From Halocaridina rubra (Eukaryota > Arthropoda > Malacostraca > Decapoda > Atyidae), in contig JAXCGZ010001909.1 in NCBI GenBank assembly GCA_037179515.1, positions 25,001 through 89,000 of the forward strand: a DNA stretch of 64,000 nt, read 5' to 3'. Shown here piece after piece: positions 12,851 through 25,045 of this stretch. Made by a program: the position numbers and the translations under genes. Position 1 is the first letter of the stretch. Every line of letters begins with the position of its first letter. The notes under the pieces were generated by a model. It was given only the letters and a program-made list of their open reading frames with translations. It made no database searches and was not told where the DNA came from.

Positions 12851-14941
12851 TGTGACTACCTAATTGTGCTTACGGGAAAGAGCCCAAAGCTCGTATCTTC
12901 CCGTCTCCTCATCGGTTCCATTTTAGACTTAGTGATACTTATCATACCTGTCCTTAAAACTATGGATTGAGATAGCATTAACTACCTCCTCGCTTAGCCA
13001 ATTCCAATTATCAACTACTCTTACACTGAAAAAGTATTTCCTTACATCCTGCGAAGAAGTTTTCTTACGAAGCTTCAAACTATGACCTCTAGTTCTAGAG
13101 CCAGCCATATCAAAATATTGATCCCTATCCACTCTGTCATAACCATGAAGGAATTTAAAGACTGTCACCATATCCCCCCTCACTCTTCTAGCTTCGAGTG
13201 ATGGTAAGTCTAATTCCCTCAGCCTCTCATCATAACTGAGATTGCGTATTTCTGGCACCAGTTTCGTGGCATGTCTTTGAACTTTTTCAATCTTAGCTAT
13301 GTGCTTTTTCAAGTGCGGATTCCAAAAGGGGGCTGCATATTCGAGTTTTGGCCTCACATAGGTTACATAAATATTTCTGAACATTTCCTTGTCCATGTGC
13401 CTGAAGGCTACCCTTACATTTGATAAGAATGCATATGCTGCCCTTACTATGCCATTTATATGTATTTCTGGAGACAAATCTGCCAGTATGTTTACTCCTA
13501 GATCTCTCTCATTTTCTGTCTCTTGAAGTTGTACTCCAGCCACTGAGTAGTCAAGCTTGGGCCTTCTTGCACTTGTACCCATTCTCATTACCTTACATTT
13601 TGAAGTATTGAATTTCATTAGCCACTTTTCTGACCACTCATGCAGATTATTTAGATCCTCCTGAAGTTCTCTACCATTGTTCTCGTTTTTTACTTTCTTC
13701 ACAATCTTTGCATCACCTGCAAACATATTCATGAATGAATTTACAGACTCTGGTAGGTCATTTACATATACAAGGAACAAAAGTGGCCCTAAAACTGAAC
13801 CCTGTGGAACTCCACTACTAACTCTTCTCCATTCAGACACTGAGTGTCTTACTCTAACCCTCTGTTCCCTTCCTTCTAAGTAAGTTTTTATCCATTCCAA
13901 AACATTTCCACCTATTCTAACCATTGATTGCAGCTTCCTAATAAGTCTCCCATGTGGAACAGTGTCAAACGCTTTCTGGAAGTCTAGGAATATGCAATCT
14001 GCCCAGCCCTCTCTTTCCTGTAAGATTTGGCTTACCTCATCATAAAATTCCAATAAGTGTGTTACTGTTGATCTACATTCTCTGAAGCCATGTTGCCTCA
14101 CTGACAAAAAGTTGAAGGATTCCAAGTGAAGAGAGATATGTTTCCTTAGTAGTTTCTCCATAACTTTGCAAACTATTCTGGTCAAGGAAGCTAGTCTATA
14201 GTTCAGAGCCGTATCCCTCCTTCCCTTTTTGAAGATAGGTATCACATTTGCTTGTTTCCAGCATCTTGGAATCTCACCCGACTCCAGTGACTCCTTAAAT
14301 ATGATACTTAGTGCCACTGATATTGTGTTTGCGCATTTTTTAAGCACATGAGGGGATATGTCATCAGGTCCTGTAGCTTTATGAACATCTAAATCCATCA
14401 GCGCTTTGCATACCTCTGTGGCTGTAAGGTTGATGTTCTCTAATATGGCCCTTGAGCTTCTATCACTGCAATCTGAGGGGGTGGGGTATTTTCTACTGTA
14501 AATACTGACTGAAACTCCTTGTTCAATTCTTTGCAGATCTCTTCATCCGTCTCAGTGATGCTTCCATCCGCTCTCTTTAGCCTTAAAACCTGTTCTTTTA
14601 CGTTCAGTTTTCCTCTGATAAAGCTTTGGAAAAGCTTGGGATTTTCTTTAGCCTTCCTGGTGATGTCCCTCTCATAGTCTCTCTCTGCCTCTCTCCTTTT
14701 ACTTAGGTAGTCATTTCTTGCTCTTTTGTAGGTTTGCCAGGCATTTATGTTTTTTCTCCTCCTATACCTTTTTCAGCATTTGTCTCTCCACTCCTTAGCT
14801 CTTTTACACCCATTATCGAAAAATTTCTCTCTGGCATGAATTACACCTACTTTGGTGACAGGTATGCAGCAATCTACTATCTTCCCATATTTCTCACATA
14901 TTTCTGAAAAAATATTTCCTTACATCCTGCAAAGCAGTGTG
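12851..14941 (-). mobile_element. DK LINE copy C2, tandem duplicate
   Basis: Third 2.09-kb unit, sharing with C1 the variant tail CTACCTAATTGTGCTT-type positions (seen here and at 14942), the one-base deletion near 14446, the TGA near 14775 and the FAGD change. Divergence from C1 is only a few bases, so the duplication is recent or maintained by conversion. Confidence 0.93.
12929..14398 (-). pseudogene. DK reverse transcriptase, copy C2, dead active site
   Basis: A 489-codon frame differing from the C1 frame at only a couple of residues (for example KESLESG for KELLESG, LASLT for LVSLT). It keeps motif A (FLDFQKAFD) and motif B (GVPQGS), but motif C is FAGD. The FAGD change cannot be explained by independent retrotransposition of an active element, so it points to local DNA duplication. 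Confidence 0.92.
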
Positions 14942-15019
14942 TGTGACTACCTAATTGTGCTTACGGGAAAGAGCCCAAAGCTCGTATCTTCCCGTCTCCT
15001 CATCGGTTCCATTTTAGAC

Positions 15020-17843
15020 TTAGTGATACTTATCATACCTGTCCTTAAAACTATGGATTGAGATAGCATTAACTACCTCCTCGCCTAGCCAATTCCAATT
15101 ATCAACTACTCTTACACTGAAAAACTATTTCCTTACATCCTGCGAAGAAGTTTTCTTACGAAGCTTCAAACTATGACCTCTAGTTCTAGAGCCAGCCATA
15201 TCAAAATATCGATCCCTATCCACTCTGTCATAACCATGAAGGAATTTAAAGACTGTCACCATATCCCCCCTCACTCTTCTAGCTTCGAGTGATGGTAAGT
15301 CTAATTCCCTCAGCCTCTCATCATAACTGAGATTGTGTATTTCTGGCACCAGTTTCGTGGCATGTCTTTGAACTTTTTCAATCTTAGCTATGTGCTTTTT
15401 CAAGTGAGGATTCCAAAAGGGGGCTGCATATTCGAGTTTTGGCCTCACATAGGTTTCATAAATATTTCTGAACATTTCCTTGTCCATGTGCCTGAAGGCT
15501 ACCCTTACATTTGATAAGAATGCATATGCTGCCCTTACTATGCCATTTATATGTATTTCTGGAGACAAATCTGCCAGTATGTTTACTCCTAGATCTCTCT
15601 CATTTTCTATCTCTTGAAGTTGTACTCCAGCCACTGAGTAGTCAAGCTTGGGCCTTCTTGCACTTGTACCCATTCTCATTACCTTACATTTTGAAGTATT
15701 GAATTTCATTAGCCACTTTTCTGACCACTCATGCAGATTATTTAGATCCTCCTGAAGTTCTCTACCATTGTTCTCGTTTTTTACTTTCTTCACAATCTTT
15801 GCATCATCTGCAAACATATTCATGAATGAATTTACAGACTCTGGTAGGTCATTTACATATACAAGGAACAAAAGTGGCCCTAAAACTGAACCCTGTGGAA
15901 CTCCACTACTAACTCTTCTCCATTCAGACACTGAGTGTCTTACTCTAACCCTCTGTTCCCTTCCTTCTAAGTAAGTTTTTATCCATTCCAAAACATTTCC
16001 ACCTATTCTAGCCATTGATTGCAGCTTCCTAATAGGTCTCCCATGTGGAACAGTGTCAAACGCTTTCTGGAAGTCTAGGAATATGCAATCTGCCCAGCCC
16101 TCTCTTTCCTGTAAGATTTGGCTTACCTCATCATAAAATTCCAATAAGTGTGTTACTGTTGATCTACATTCTCTGAAGCCATGTTGCCTCACTGACAAAA
16201 AGTTGAAGGATTCCAAGTGAAGAGAGATATGTTTCCTTAGTAGTTTCTCCATAACTTTGCAAACTATTCTGGTCAAGGAAGCTAGTCTATAGTTCAGAGC
16301 CGTATCCCTCCTTCCCTTTTTGAAGATAGGTATCACATTTGCTTGTTTCCAGCATCTTGGAATCTCACCCGACTCCAGTGACTCCTTAAATATGATACTT
16401 AGTGCCACTGATATTGTGTTTGCGCATTTTTTAAGCACATGAGGGGATATGTCATTGGGACCTGTAGCTTTATGAACATCTAAATCCATCAGCGCTTTGC
16501 ATACCTCTGTGGCTGTAAGGTTGATGTTCTCTAATACCGGCCCTTGAGCTTCTATCACTGCAATCTGAGGGGGTGGGGTATTTTCTACTGTAAATACTGA
16601 CTGAAACTCCTTGTTCAATTCTTTGCAGATCTCTTCATCCGTCTCAGTGATGCTTCCATCCGCTCTCTTTAGCCTTAAAACCTGTTCTTTTACCTTCAGT
16701 TTTCTTCTGATAAAGCTGTGGAAAAGCTTGGGATTTTCTTTAGCCTTCCTGGTGATGTCCCTCTCATAGTCTCTCTCTGCCTCTCTCCTTTTACTTAGGT
16801 AGTCATTTCTTGCTCTTTTGTAGGTTTGCCAGGCATTGATGTTTTTTCTCCTCCTATACCTTTTCCAGCATTTGTCTCTCCATTCCTTAGCTCTTTTACA
16901 CCCATTATCAAACCATTTCTCTCTGGCATGAATTACACCTACTTTGGTGACAGGTATGCAGCAATCTACTATCTTCCCATATTTTTCACAAAAGATGTCA
17001 TACATTTCTTGTACAGATTTGTTGTAAAATAAGGTTCTCCAGTCAATAACTGCAAAAAGCTCATTCATTTTGATGTAATCTCCTTTCGGATAGTTCCTCC
17101 TCATGTCCTCAGTGCCTCTACTCTCAGGAAGAATATCTTCAATGATATACTCCATCAACAACACACAGTGGTCACTCTTTCCAATTGGTGGTTCATACTC
17201 AATATTTTCAATATCCAACACATTATCTGTGAACACTAGATCAAGTAGTGATGGCTCATCCCCACCCCTGGCCCTTGTTGGTTCCATTACATGTTGGTGT
17301 AGGAAATTCCCTTGTACGCAATCTAGGAATCTTGCCCCAAATGAGTCCTCACCACTGTGTGGGTCAAGATTTATCCAATCTATCTCTTTATGATTAAAGT
17401 CTCCCATAATCAAAATCCTACATTTTTTTTCCCGTGCCATGTTAACAACTGAGTTTATGACTTCAATAGTACCTATATGACTTTCCTCATAAACTTCAAG
17501 CCTATTTTGGGTCCTTGGTGGGTTGTATACAACAGTTATTATAATGCTCTCTGACCCAGTATTTATGCGAGCAACAAGAAATTCCTTGAACTCACTTTCT
17601 ATAGCCAAGTTTATTTCTTCGACTTGAATCCTTTCACTTATGAGCAGTGTTATCCCTCCACCAGTCCTCTCAGATCTTTAAACCCTTAGTATTCTGAAAC
17701 CCTTAGGAAAAACTGTGACACTGTTTATGTCCTCACTCAACTTAGTCTCTGTAATTGCTACTATATCTGCCTTACTGTTGTGAATCCAATCTTTTAATTC
17801 TACTGCCTTACCAGCTAATCCATCAGCATTTGTGTATAACAAT
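15020..17843 (-). pseudogene. DK ORF2, nearly complete: endonuclease plus reverse transcriptase
   Basis: The best view of ORF2. An 827-codon open frame spans 15125-17608. Two single-codon stops separate it from the full ~944 codons: TAA at 17678 in the early endonuclease (ERSER region) and TAG at 15125 near the C-terminus. The domains in order are an AP-type endonuclease with LYTNAD, TETKL, GDFNHKEIDW, LVFTDN and SDHC motifs; a basic linker KCWKRYRRRK; RT motifs A (FLDFQKAFD), B (GVPQGSVLG) and C (FADD); and a C-terminal domain of ~250 residues ending RYDKYH. Motif C is intact here, unlike in C1 and C2. The visible Met at 17608 is a TTG codon (LAIESEF in the family), so it is not the start. 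Confidence 0.93.
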
Positions 17844-17844
17844 C

Positions 17845-18044
17845 TTAATGAGGCCCCATCCCCTGGTCTTCTGTCATTATCTTCTTTATCTCCCCTTTGT
17901 CTGGAAGAACTTTGTAATGAAAATTTTTTTTCTCTTCTTCATTTCTTTCATCATTTAACCTTCTTGCCTCCTGCAACAAGTTTTTGATCTTTCCCATCTC
18001 TTCCTGTGTTCTGTATTGTCTAATAAACACTTCTTTGAATTCTT
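17845..18044 (-). pseudogene. DK ORF1 C-terminal remnant of copy C3
   Basis: About 65 codons of ORF1 (IRQYRTQEEMGKIKNLL ... TEDQGMGPH) ending in TAA at 17845-17847. The stop overlaps the beginning of the ORF2 frame, which has no ATG. The upstream part is lost at the 5' truncation. Confidence 0.88.
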
Positions 18045-18829
18045 GTGTGTGATTACCTAATTGTGATTACCTAATTGTGATTACGGGAAAGAGCCCAAAG
18101 CTCGTATCTTCACGTCTCCTGATCGATTCCATTTTATACTTAGTGATACTTATCATACCTGTCCTTAAAACTATGGTTTGAGATAGCATTAACTACCTCC
18201 TCGCTTAGCGAATTCCAATTATCAACTACTCTTACACTGAAAAACTATTTCCTTATATCCTGCGAAGAAGTTTTCTTACGAAGCTTCAAACTATGACCTC
18301 TAGTTCTAGAGCCAGCCATATCAAAATATCGATCCCTATCCACTCTATCATAACCATGAAGGAATTTAAAGACTGTCACCATATCCCCCCTCACTCTTCT
18401 AGCTTCGAGTGATGGTAAGTCTAATTCCCTCAGCCTCTCATCATAACTGAGATTGCGTATTTCTGGTACCAGTTTCGTGGCATGTCTTTGAACTTTTTCA
18501 AGCTTAGCTATGTGCTTTTTCAAGTGCGGATTCCAAAAGGGGGCTGCATATTTGAGTTTTGGCCTCACATAGGTTACATAAATATTTCTGAACATTTCCT
18601 TATCCATATGCCTGAAGGCTACCCTTACATTTGATAAGAATGCATATGCTGCCCTTACTATGCCATTAATATGTATTTCTGGAGACAAATCTGCCAGTAT
18701 GTTTACTCCTAGATCTCTCTGATTTTCTGTCTCTTGAAATTGTACTCCAGCCACCGAGAAGTCAAGCTTGGGCCTTTTTGCACTTGTACCCATTCTCATT
18801 ACCTTACATTTTGAAATATTGAATTTCAT
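18045..18829 (-). mobile_element. DK LINE copy F, 5'-truncated
   Basis: Tail, 3' UTR and the last ~230 codons of ORF2. The open part (18245-18829, 194 codons, MKFNISKCKVMRMGTSAKRP to QDIRK) ends at the TAG that replaces a conserved Tyr, as in many L units. The 5' side is cut at the MKFN segment, next to a (TG)n tract. Confidence 0.9.
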
Positions 18830-19502
18830 GTGTGTGTGTGTGTATTTAGCTAATTGTATTTACCTAATTGTGTTTACGGGAAAGAGCCCAAAGCTCTTCG
18901 CTTAGACAATTCCAATTCCTGATCGGTTCCATTTTATACTTAGTGATACTTATCATACATGTCCTTAAAACTATGGATTGAGATAGCATTAACTACCTCC
19001 TCGCTTAGCCAATTCCAGTTATCAACTACTCTTACACTGAAAAAGTATTTCCTTTCATCCTGCAAAGCAGTGTGTGTGTGTGTGTGTATTTACCTAATTG
19101 TGTTTACGGGAAAGAACACAAAGCTCGTATCTTCCCGTCTCATCATCAGTTCCATTTAATACTTAGTGATACTTATCATACCTGTCCTTTTACTATGGAT
19201 TGAGATAGCATTTACTACCTCCTCGCTTAGCCAATTCCAATTCCTGATCGGTTCCATTTTATACTTAGGGATACTTATCATACCTGTCCTTAAAACTATG
19301 GATTGAGATAGCATTTATTACCTCCTCGCTTAGCCAATTCCAATTCCTGATCGGTTCCATTTTATACTTAGTGATACTTATCATACCTGTCCTTAAATCT
19401 GTGGATTGAGATAGCATTAACTACCTCCTCGCTTAGCGAATTCCAATTATCAACTACTCTTACCCTGAAAAAGTATTTCCTTACATCCTGCAAAGCAGTG
19501 TG
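18830..19502 (-). repeat. Cluster of short rearranged DK 3'-end scraps and (TG)n
   Basis: Several 100-200-bp pieces of the DK 3' UTR and ORF2 end with internal deletions. TG tracts lie at 18829-18843 and 19069-19088. A ~103-bp segment beginning CCTGATCGGTTCC is repeated in tandem at about 19243 and 19346 and appears once more near 18917. The scraps end at the CTGCAAAGCAG truncation point at 19497. No open coding frame remains. Confidence 0.82.
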
Positions 19503-22099
19503 TGTGTGATTACCTAATTGTGATTACCTAATTGTGTTTACGGGAAAGAGCCAAAAGCTCGTATCTTCCCGTCTCCTCATCGGTTCCATTTTAGACTTAG
19601 TGATACTTATCATACCTGTCCTTAAAACTATGGATTGAGATAGCATCAACTACCTCCTCGCTTAGCCAATTCCAATTATCAACTACTCTTACACTGAAAA
19701 ACTATTTCCTTACATCCTGCAAAGAAGTTTTCTTACCAAGCTTCAAACTATGACCTCTAGTTCTAGAGCCAGCCATATCAAAATATCGATCCCTATCCAC
19801 TCTGTCATAACCATGAAGGAATTTAAAGACTGTCACCATATCCCCCCTCGCTCTTCTAGCTTCGAGTGATGGTAAGTCTAATTCCCTCAGCCTCTCATCA
19901 TAACTGAGATTGCGTATTTCTGGCACCAGTTTCGTTACATGTCTTTGAACTTTTTCAAGCTTAGCTATGTGCTTTTTCAAGTGCGGATTCCAAAAGGGGG
20001 CTGCATATTCGAGTTTTGGCCTCACATAGGTTACATAAATATTTCTGAACATTTCCTTGTCCATGTGCCTGAAGGCTACCCTTACATTTGATAAGAATGC
20101 ATATGCTGCCCTTACTATGCCATTTATATGTATTTCTGGAGACAAATCTGCCAGTATGTTTACTCCTAGATCTCTCTAATTTTCTGTCTCTTGAAGTTGT
20201 ACTCCAGCCACCGAGTAGTCAAGCTTGGGCCTTCTTGCATTTGTACCCATTCTCATTACCTTACATTTTGAAGTATTGAATTTCATTAGCCACTTTTCTG
20301 ACCACTCATGCAAATTATTTAGATCCTCCTGAAGCTTTCTACCATTGTTCTCGTTTTTTCCTTTCTTCACAATCTTTGCATCATCTGCAAACATATTCAT
20401 GAATGAATTTACAGACTCTGGTAGGTCATTTACATATACAAGGAACAAAAGTGGCCCTAAAACTGAACACTGTGGAACTCCACTACTAACTCTTCTCCAT
20501 TCAGACACTGAGTGTCTTACTCTAACCCTCTGTTCCCTTCCTTCTAAGTAAGTTTTTATCCATTCCAAAACATTTCTACCTATTCTAGCCTTTGATTGCA
20601 GCTTCCTAATAAGTCTCCCATGTGGAACAGTGTCAAACGCTTTCTGGAAGTCTAAGAATATGCAGTCTGCCCAGCCCTCTCTTTCCTGTAAGATTTGGCT
20701 CACCTCATCATAAAATTCAAATAAGTTTGTTACTGTTGATCTACCTTCTCTGAAGCCATGTTGCCTCACTGACAAAAAGTTGAAGGATTCCAAGTGAAGA
20801 GAGATATGTTTCCTTAGTAGTTTCTCCATAACTTTGCAAACTATGCTGGTCAAGGAAACTGGTCTATAGTTCAGAGCCGTATCCCTCCTTCCCTTTTTGA
20901 AGATAGGTATCACATTTGCTTGTTTCCAGCATCTTGGAATCTCCCCCGACTCCAGTGACTCCTTAAATATGATACTTAGAGTCACTGATATTGTGTTTGC
21001 GCATTTTTAAGCACATGAGGGGATATGTCATCAGGACCTGTAGCTTTATGAACATCTAAATCCATCAGCGCTTTGCATACCTCTGTGGCTGTAAGGTTGA
21101 TGTTCTCTAATACCGGCCCTTTAGCTTCTATCACTGCAATCTGAGGGGGTGGGGTATTTTCTACTGTAAATACTGACTGAAACTCCTTGTTCAATTCTTT
21201 ACAGATCTCTTCATCCGTCTCAGTGATGCTTCCATGCGCTCTATTTAGCCTTAAAACCTGTTCTTTTACCTTCAGTTTTCTTCTGATAAAGCTGTGGAAA
21301 AGCTTGGGATTTTCTTTAGCCTTCCTGGTGATGTCCCTCTCATAGTCTCTCTCTGCCTCTCTCCTTTTACTTAGGTAGTCATTTCTTGCTCTTTTGTAGG
21401 TTTGCCAGGCATTTATGTTTTTTCTCCTCCTATACCTTTTACAGCATTTGTCTCTCCACTCCTTAGCTCTTTTACACCCATTATCGAACCATTTCTCTCT
21501 GGCATGAATTACACCTACTTTGGTGACAGGTATGCAGCAATCTACTATCTTCCCATATTTTTCACAAAAGATGTCATACATTTCTTGTACAGATTTGTTG
21601 TAAAATAAGGTTCTCCAGTCAATAACTGCAAAAAGCTCATTCATTTTGCTGTAATCTCCTTTCGGATAGTTCCTCCTCATGTCCTCAATGCCTCTACTCT
21701 CAGGAAGAATATCTTCAATGATATACTCCATCAACAACACACAGTGGTCACTCTTTCCAATTGGTGGTTCATACTCAATATTTTCAATATCCAACACATT
21801 ATCTGTGAACACTAGATCAAGTAGTGATGGCTCATCCCCACCCCTGGCCCTTGTTGGTTCCATTACATGTTGGTGTAGGAAATTCCCTTGTACGCAATCT
21901 AGGAATCTTGCCCCGAATGAGTCCTCACTACTGTGTGGGTCAAGATTTATCCAATCTATCTCTTTATGATTAAAGTCTCCCATAATCAAAATCCTACATT
22001 TTTTTTCCCGTGCCATGTTAATAACTGAGTTTATGACTTCAATAGTACCTATATGACTTTCCTCATAAACTTCAAGCCTATTTTGGTTAATTGGTGGGT
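19503..22099 (-). mobile_element. DK LINE copy H, 5'-truncated in the endonuclease
   Basis: Complete 3' end and most of ORF2, cut within the endonuclease coding region just after the YNPP segment, where a (TG)n tract begins. The coding frame is broken three times (see the pseudogene entry). Confidence 0.92.
19620..22016 (-). pseudogene. DK ORF2 of copy H, broken
   Basis: Three consecutive segments of the same protein. 20982-22016 carries the endonuclease (MGDFNHKEIDW, SDHC) and linker (here KCCKRY, with Cys for the conserved Trp). 20176-20985 carries RT motifs A to C (FLDFQKAFD, GVPQCS with Cys for Gly, FADD). 19702-20145 is the C-terminal domain. The breaks are a one-base deletion in the poly-A of KKCANT near 21008, a TAG at 20176 for Glu in ETENERD, and the TAG at 19702 for Tyr. 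Confidence 0.9.
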
Positions 22100-22213
22100 T
22101 GTGTGTGTGTGTGTGTGTGTGAGATTACCTAATTGTGATTACCTAATTGTGTTTACGGGAAAGAGCCCAAAGCTCGTATCTTCCCGTCTGTGTGTGTGTG
22201 TGTGTGAGTGGGT
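22100..22213 (-). repeat. (TG)n tracts flanking a 70-bp DK tail/3' UTR scrap
   Basis: A TG tract (22100-22120), then a minimal DK 3' end (22121-22190: two tail repeats, hairpin region, ending CCCGTCTG), then a second TG tract. The scrap is one of the shortest 3' ends in the window and shows how little of the element can be left between two CA-ended tails. Confidence 0.85.
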
Positions 22214-22315
22214 GTGTATTTACCTAATTGTATTTACCTAATTGTGTTTACGGGAAAGAGGCCAAAGCTCGTATCTTCCCGTCTCCTCATCGGCTCCATT
22301 TTATACTTAGTGATA

Positions 22316-25045
22316 CTTATCATACCTGTCCTTAAAACTATGGATTGAGATAGCATTTACTACCTCCTCGCTTAGCCAATTCCAATTATCAACTACTCTT
22401 ACACTGAAAAACTATTTCCTTACATCCTGCAAAGAAGTTTCCTTACCAAGCTTCAAACTATGACCTATAGTTCTAGAGCCAGCCATATCAAAATATCGAT
22501 CCCTATCCACTCTGTTATAACCATGAAGGAATTTAAAGACTGTCACCATATCCCCCCTCAATCTTCTAGCTTCCAGTGATGGTAAGTCTAATTCCCTCAG
22601 CCTCTCATCATAAGTGAGATTGCGTATTCCTGGCACCAGTTTCGTGGCATGTCTTTGAACTTTTTCAAGCTTAGCTATGTGCTTTTTCAAGTGTGGATTC
22701 TAAAAGGGGGCTGCATATTCCAGTTTTGGCCTCACATAGGTTATATATATAATTCTGAACATTTATTTGTCCATGTGCCTGGAGGCTACCCTTACATTTG
22801 ATAAGAATGCATATGCTGCACTTACTATGCCATTTATATGTATTTCTGGAGACAAATCTGCCAGTATGTTTACTCCTAGGTCTCTCTCATCTTCTGTCTC
22901 TTGAAGTTGTACTCCAGCCACTGAGTAGTCAAGCTTGGGCCTTCTTGCACTTGTACCCAATCTCATTACCTTACATTTTGAAGTATTGAATTTCATTAGC
23001 CACTTTTCTGACCACTCATGCAAATTATTTAGATCCTCCTGAAGTTCTCTACCATTGTTCTCGTTTTTTACTTTCTTCACAATCTTTACATCATCTGCAA
23101 ACATATTCATGAATGAATTTACAGACTCTGGTAGGTCATTTACATATACAAGGAACAAAAGTGGCCCTAAAACTGAACCCTGTGGAACTCCACTACTAAC
23201 TCTTCTCCATTCAGACACTGAGTGTCTTACTCTAACCCTCTGTTCCCTTCCTTCTAAGTAAGTTTTTATCCATTCCAAAACATTTCCATCTATTCTAGCC
23301 TTTGCTTGCAGCTTCCTAATAAGTCTCCCATGTGGAACAGTGTCAAACGCTTTCTGGAAGTCAAGGAATATGCAATCTGCACAGCCCTCTCTTTCCTATA
23401 AGATTCGGCTTACCTCATCATAAAATTCTAATAAGTTTGTTACTGCTGATCTACCTTCTCTGAAGCCATGTTGCCTCACTGACAAAATGTTGAAGGATTC
23501 CAAGTGAAGAGAGATATGTTTCCTTAGTAGTTTCTCCATAACTTTGCAAATTTTGCTGGTCAAGGAAACTGGTCTATAGTTTAGAGCCGTATCCCTCCTT
23601 CCCTTTTTGAAGATAGGTATCACATTTGCTTGTTACCAGCATCTTGGAATCTCCCCTGACTCCAGTGACTTTTTAAATATGATACTTAGTGCCACTGATA
23701 TTGAATTTGCACATTTTTTAAGCACATGAGGGGATATGTCATCAGGACCTGTAGCTTTATGAACGTCTAAGTCCATCAGCGCTTTGCATACCTCTGTAGC
23801 TGTATGGCTGATGTTCTCTAATACCGGCCCTTGAGCTTCTATCTCTGCAATCTGAGGGGGTGGGGTATTTTCTACTGTAAATACTGACTGAAATTCCTTG
23901 TTCAATCCTTTGCAGATCTCTTCATCCATCTCAGTGAAGCTTTCATCCGCTCTCTTTAGCCTTAAAACCTGTTCTTTTATCTTCAGTTTTCCTCTGATAA
24001 AGTTATGGAAAAGCTTAGGATTTTCTTTAGCCTTCCTGGTGATGTCCCTCTCATAGTCTCCCTCTGCCTCTCTCCTTTTACTTAGGTAGTCATTTCTTGC
24101 TCTTTTGTAGTTTTGCTAGGCATTTATATCTTTTCTCCTCCTATACCTTTTCCAGCATTTGTCTCTCCACTCCTTAGCTCTTTTACACCCATTATCAAAC
24201 CATTTCTCTCTGGCATGAATTACACCTACTTTGGTGACAGATATGTAGCAATCTACTATCTTCCCATATTTCTCACATAAGATGTCATACATTTCTTGTA
24301 CAGATTTGTTGTAAAATAAGGTTCTCCAGTCAATAACTGCAAATAGCTCATTCATTTTGATGTAATCTCCTTTCGGATAGTTCCTCCTCGTGTCCACAGT
24401 GCGTCTACTCTCAGGCAGAATATCTTCAATGATATACTCCATCAACAACACACAGTGGTCACTCTTTTCTATTGGTGGTTCATACTCAATTTTTTCAATA
24501 TCCAACACATTATCTGTGAATACTAGATCAAGTAGTGATGGCTCATCCACACCCCTGGCCCTCGTTGGTTCCATTACATGTTGGTGTAGGAAATTCCCTT
24601 GTACGCAATCTAGGAATCTTGCCCCGAATGAGTCCTCATTAACAACTGAGTTTATGACTTCAATAGTACCTATATGACTTTCCTCATAAACTTCTGGCCT
24701 ATTTTGGTTCCTTGGTGGGTTATATACAACAGTTATTATAATGCTCTCTGACACAGTATTTATGCGAGCAACAAGAAATTCCTTGAACTCACTTTTTATA
24801 GCCAAGTTTATTTCTTCAACTTGAATCCTTTCACTTATGAGCAGTGCTATCCCTCCAACAGTCCTCTCAGATCTTTCAACCCTTAATATTCTTAAGCCCT
24901 TAGGAAAAACTGTGACACTGTTTATGTCCTCACTCAACTTAGTTTCTGTAATTGCTACTATATCTGCCTTACTGTTGTGAATCCCATCTTTTAATTCTAC
25001 TGCCTTACCAGCTAATTCATCAGCATTTGTGTATAACAATCTCAA
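22316..25045 (-). pseudogene. DK ORF2 of copy I, multiple stops
   Basis: Endonuclease segment 24116-25045 (LLYTNAD start, TETKL, SDHC). It lacks a short piece that includes GDFN: SVVN joins directly to EDSFG, a deletion of the catalytic region. Stops follow: TAG for Trp in AWQTY (24116), TAA for Lys in CWKQA (23633), TAG for Gln in ILQER (23396) and TAA for Glu in DKEMF (22763), plus the late TAG for Tyr (22412). RT motif C is FADD. The frame starts at TTG immediately after the ORF1 stop and has no ATG. Confidence 0.9.

Larger units (their letters stand above)
14942..18044 (-). mobile_element. DK LINE copy C3, long 5'-truncated copy
   Basis: Runs from the tail at 14942 through all of ORF2 and into the last ~65 codons of ORF1, where it is cut at GAATTCTTG and joined to the tail of copy F. 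Its 3' half closely matches C1 and C2, so it belongs to the same tandem family, but it extends much further 5'. Confidence 0.92.
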
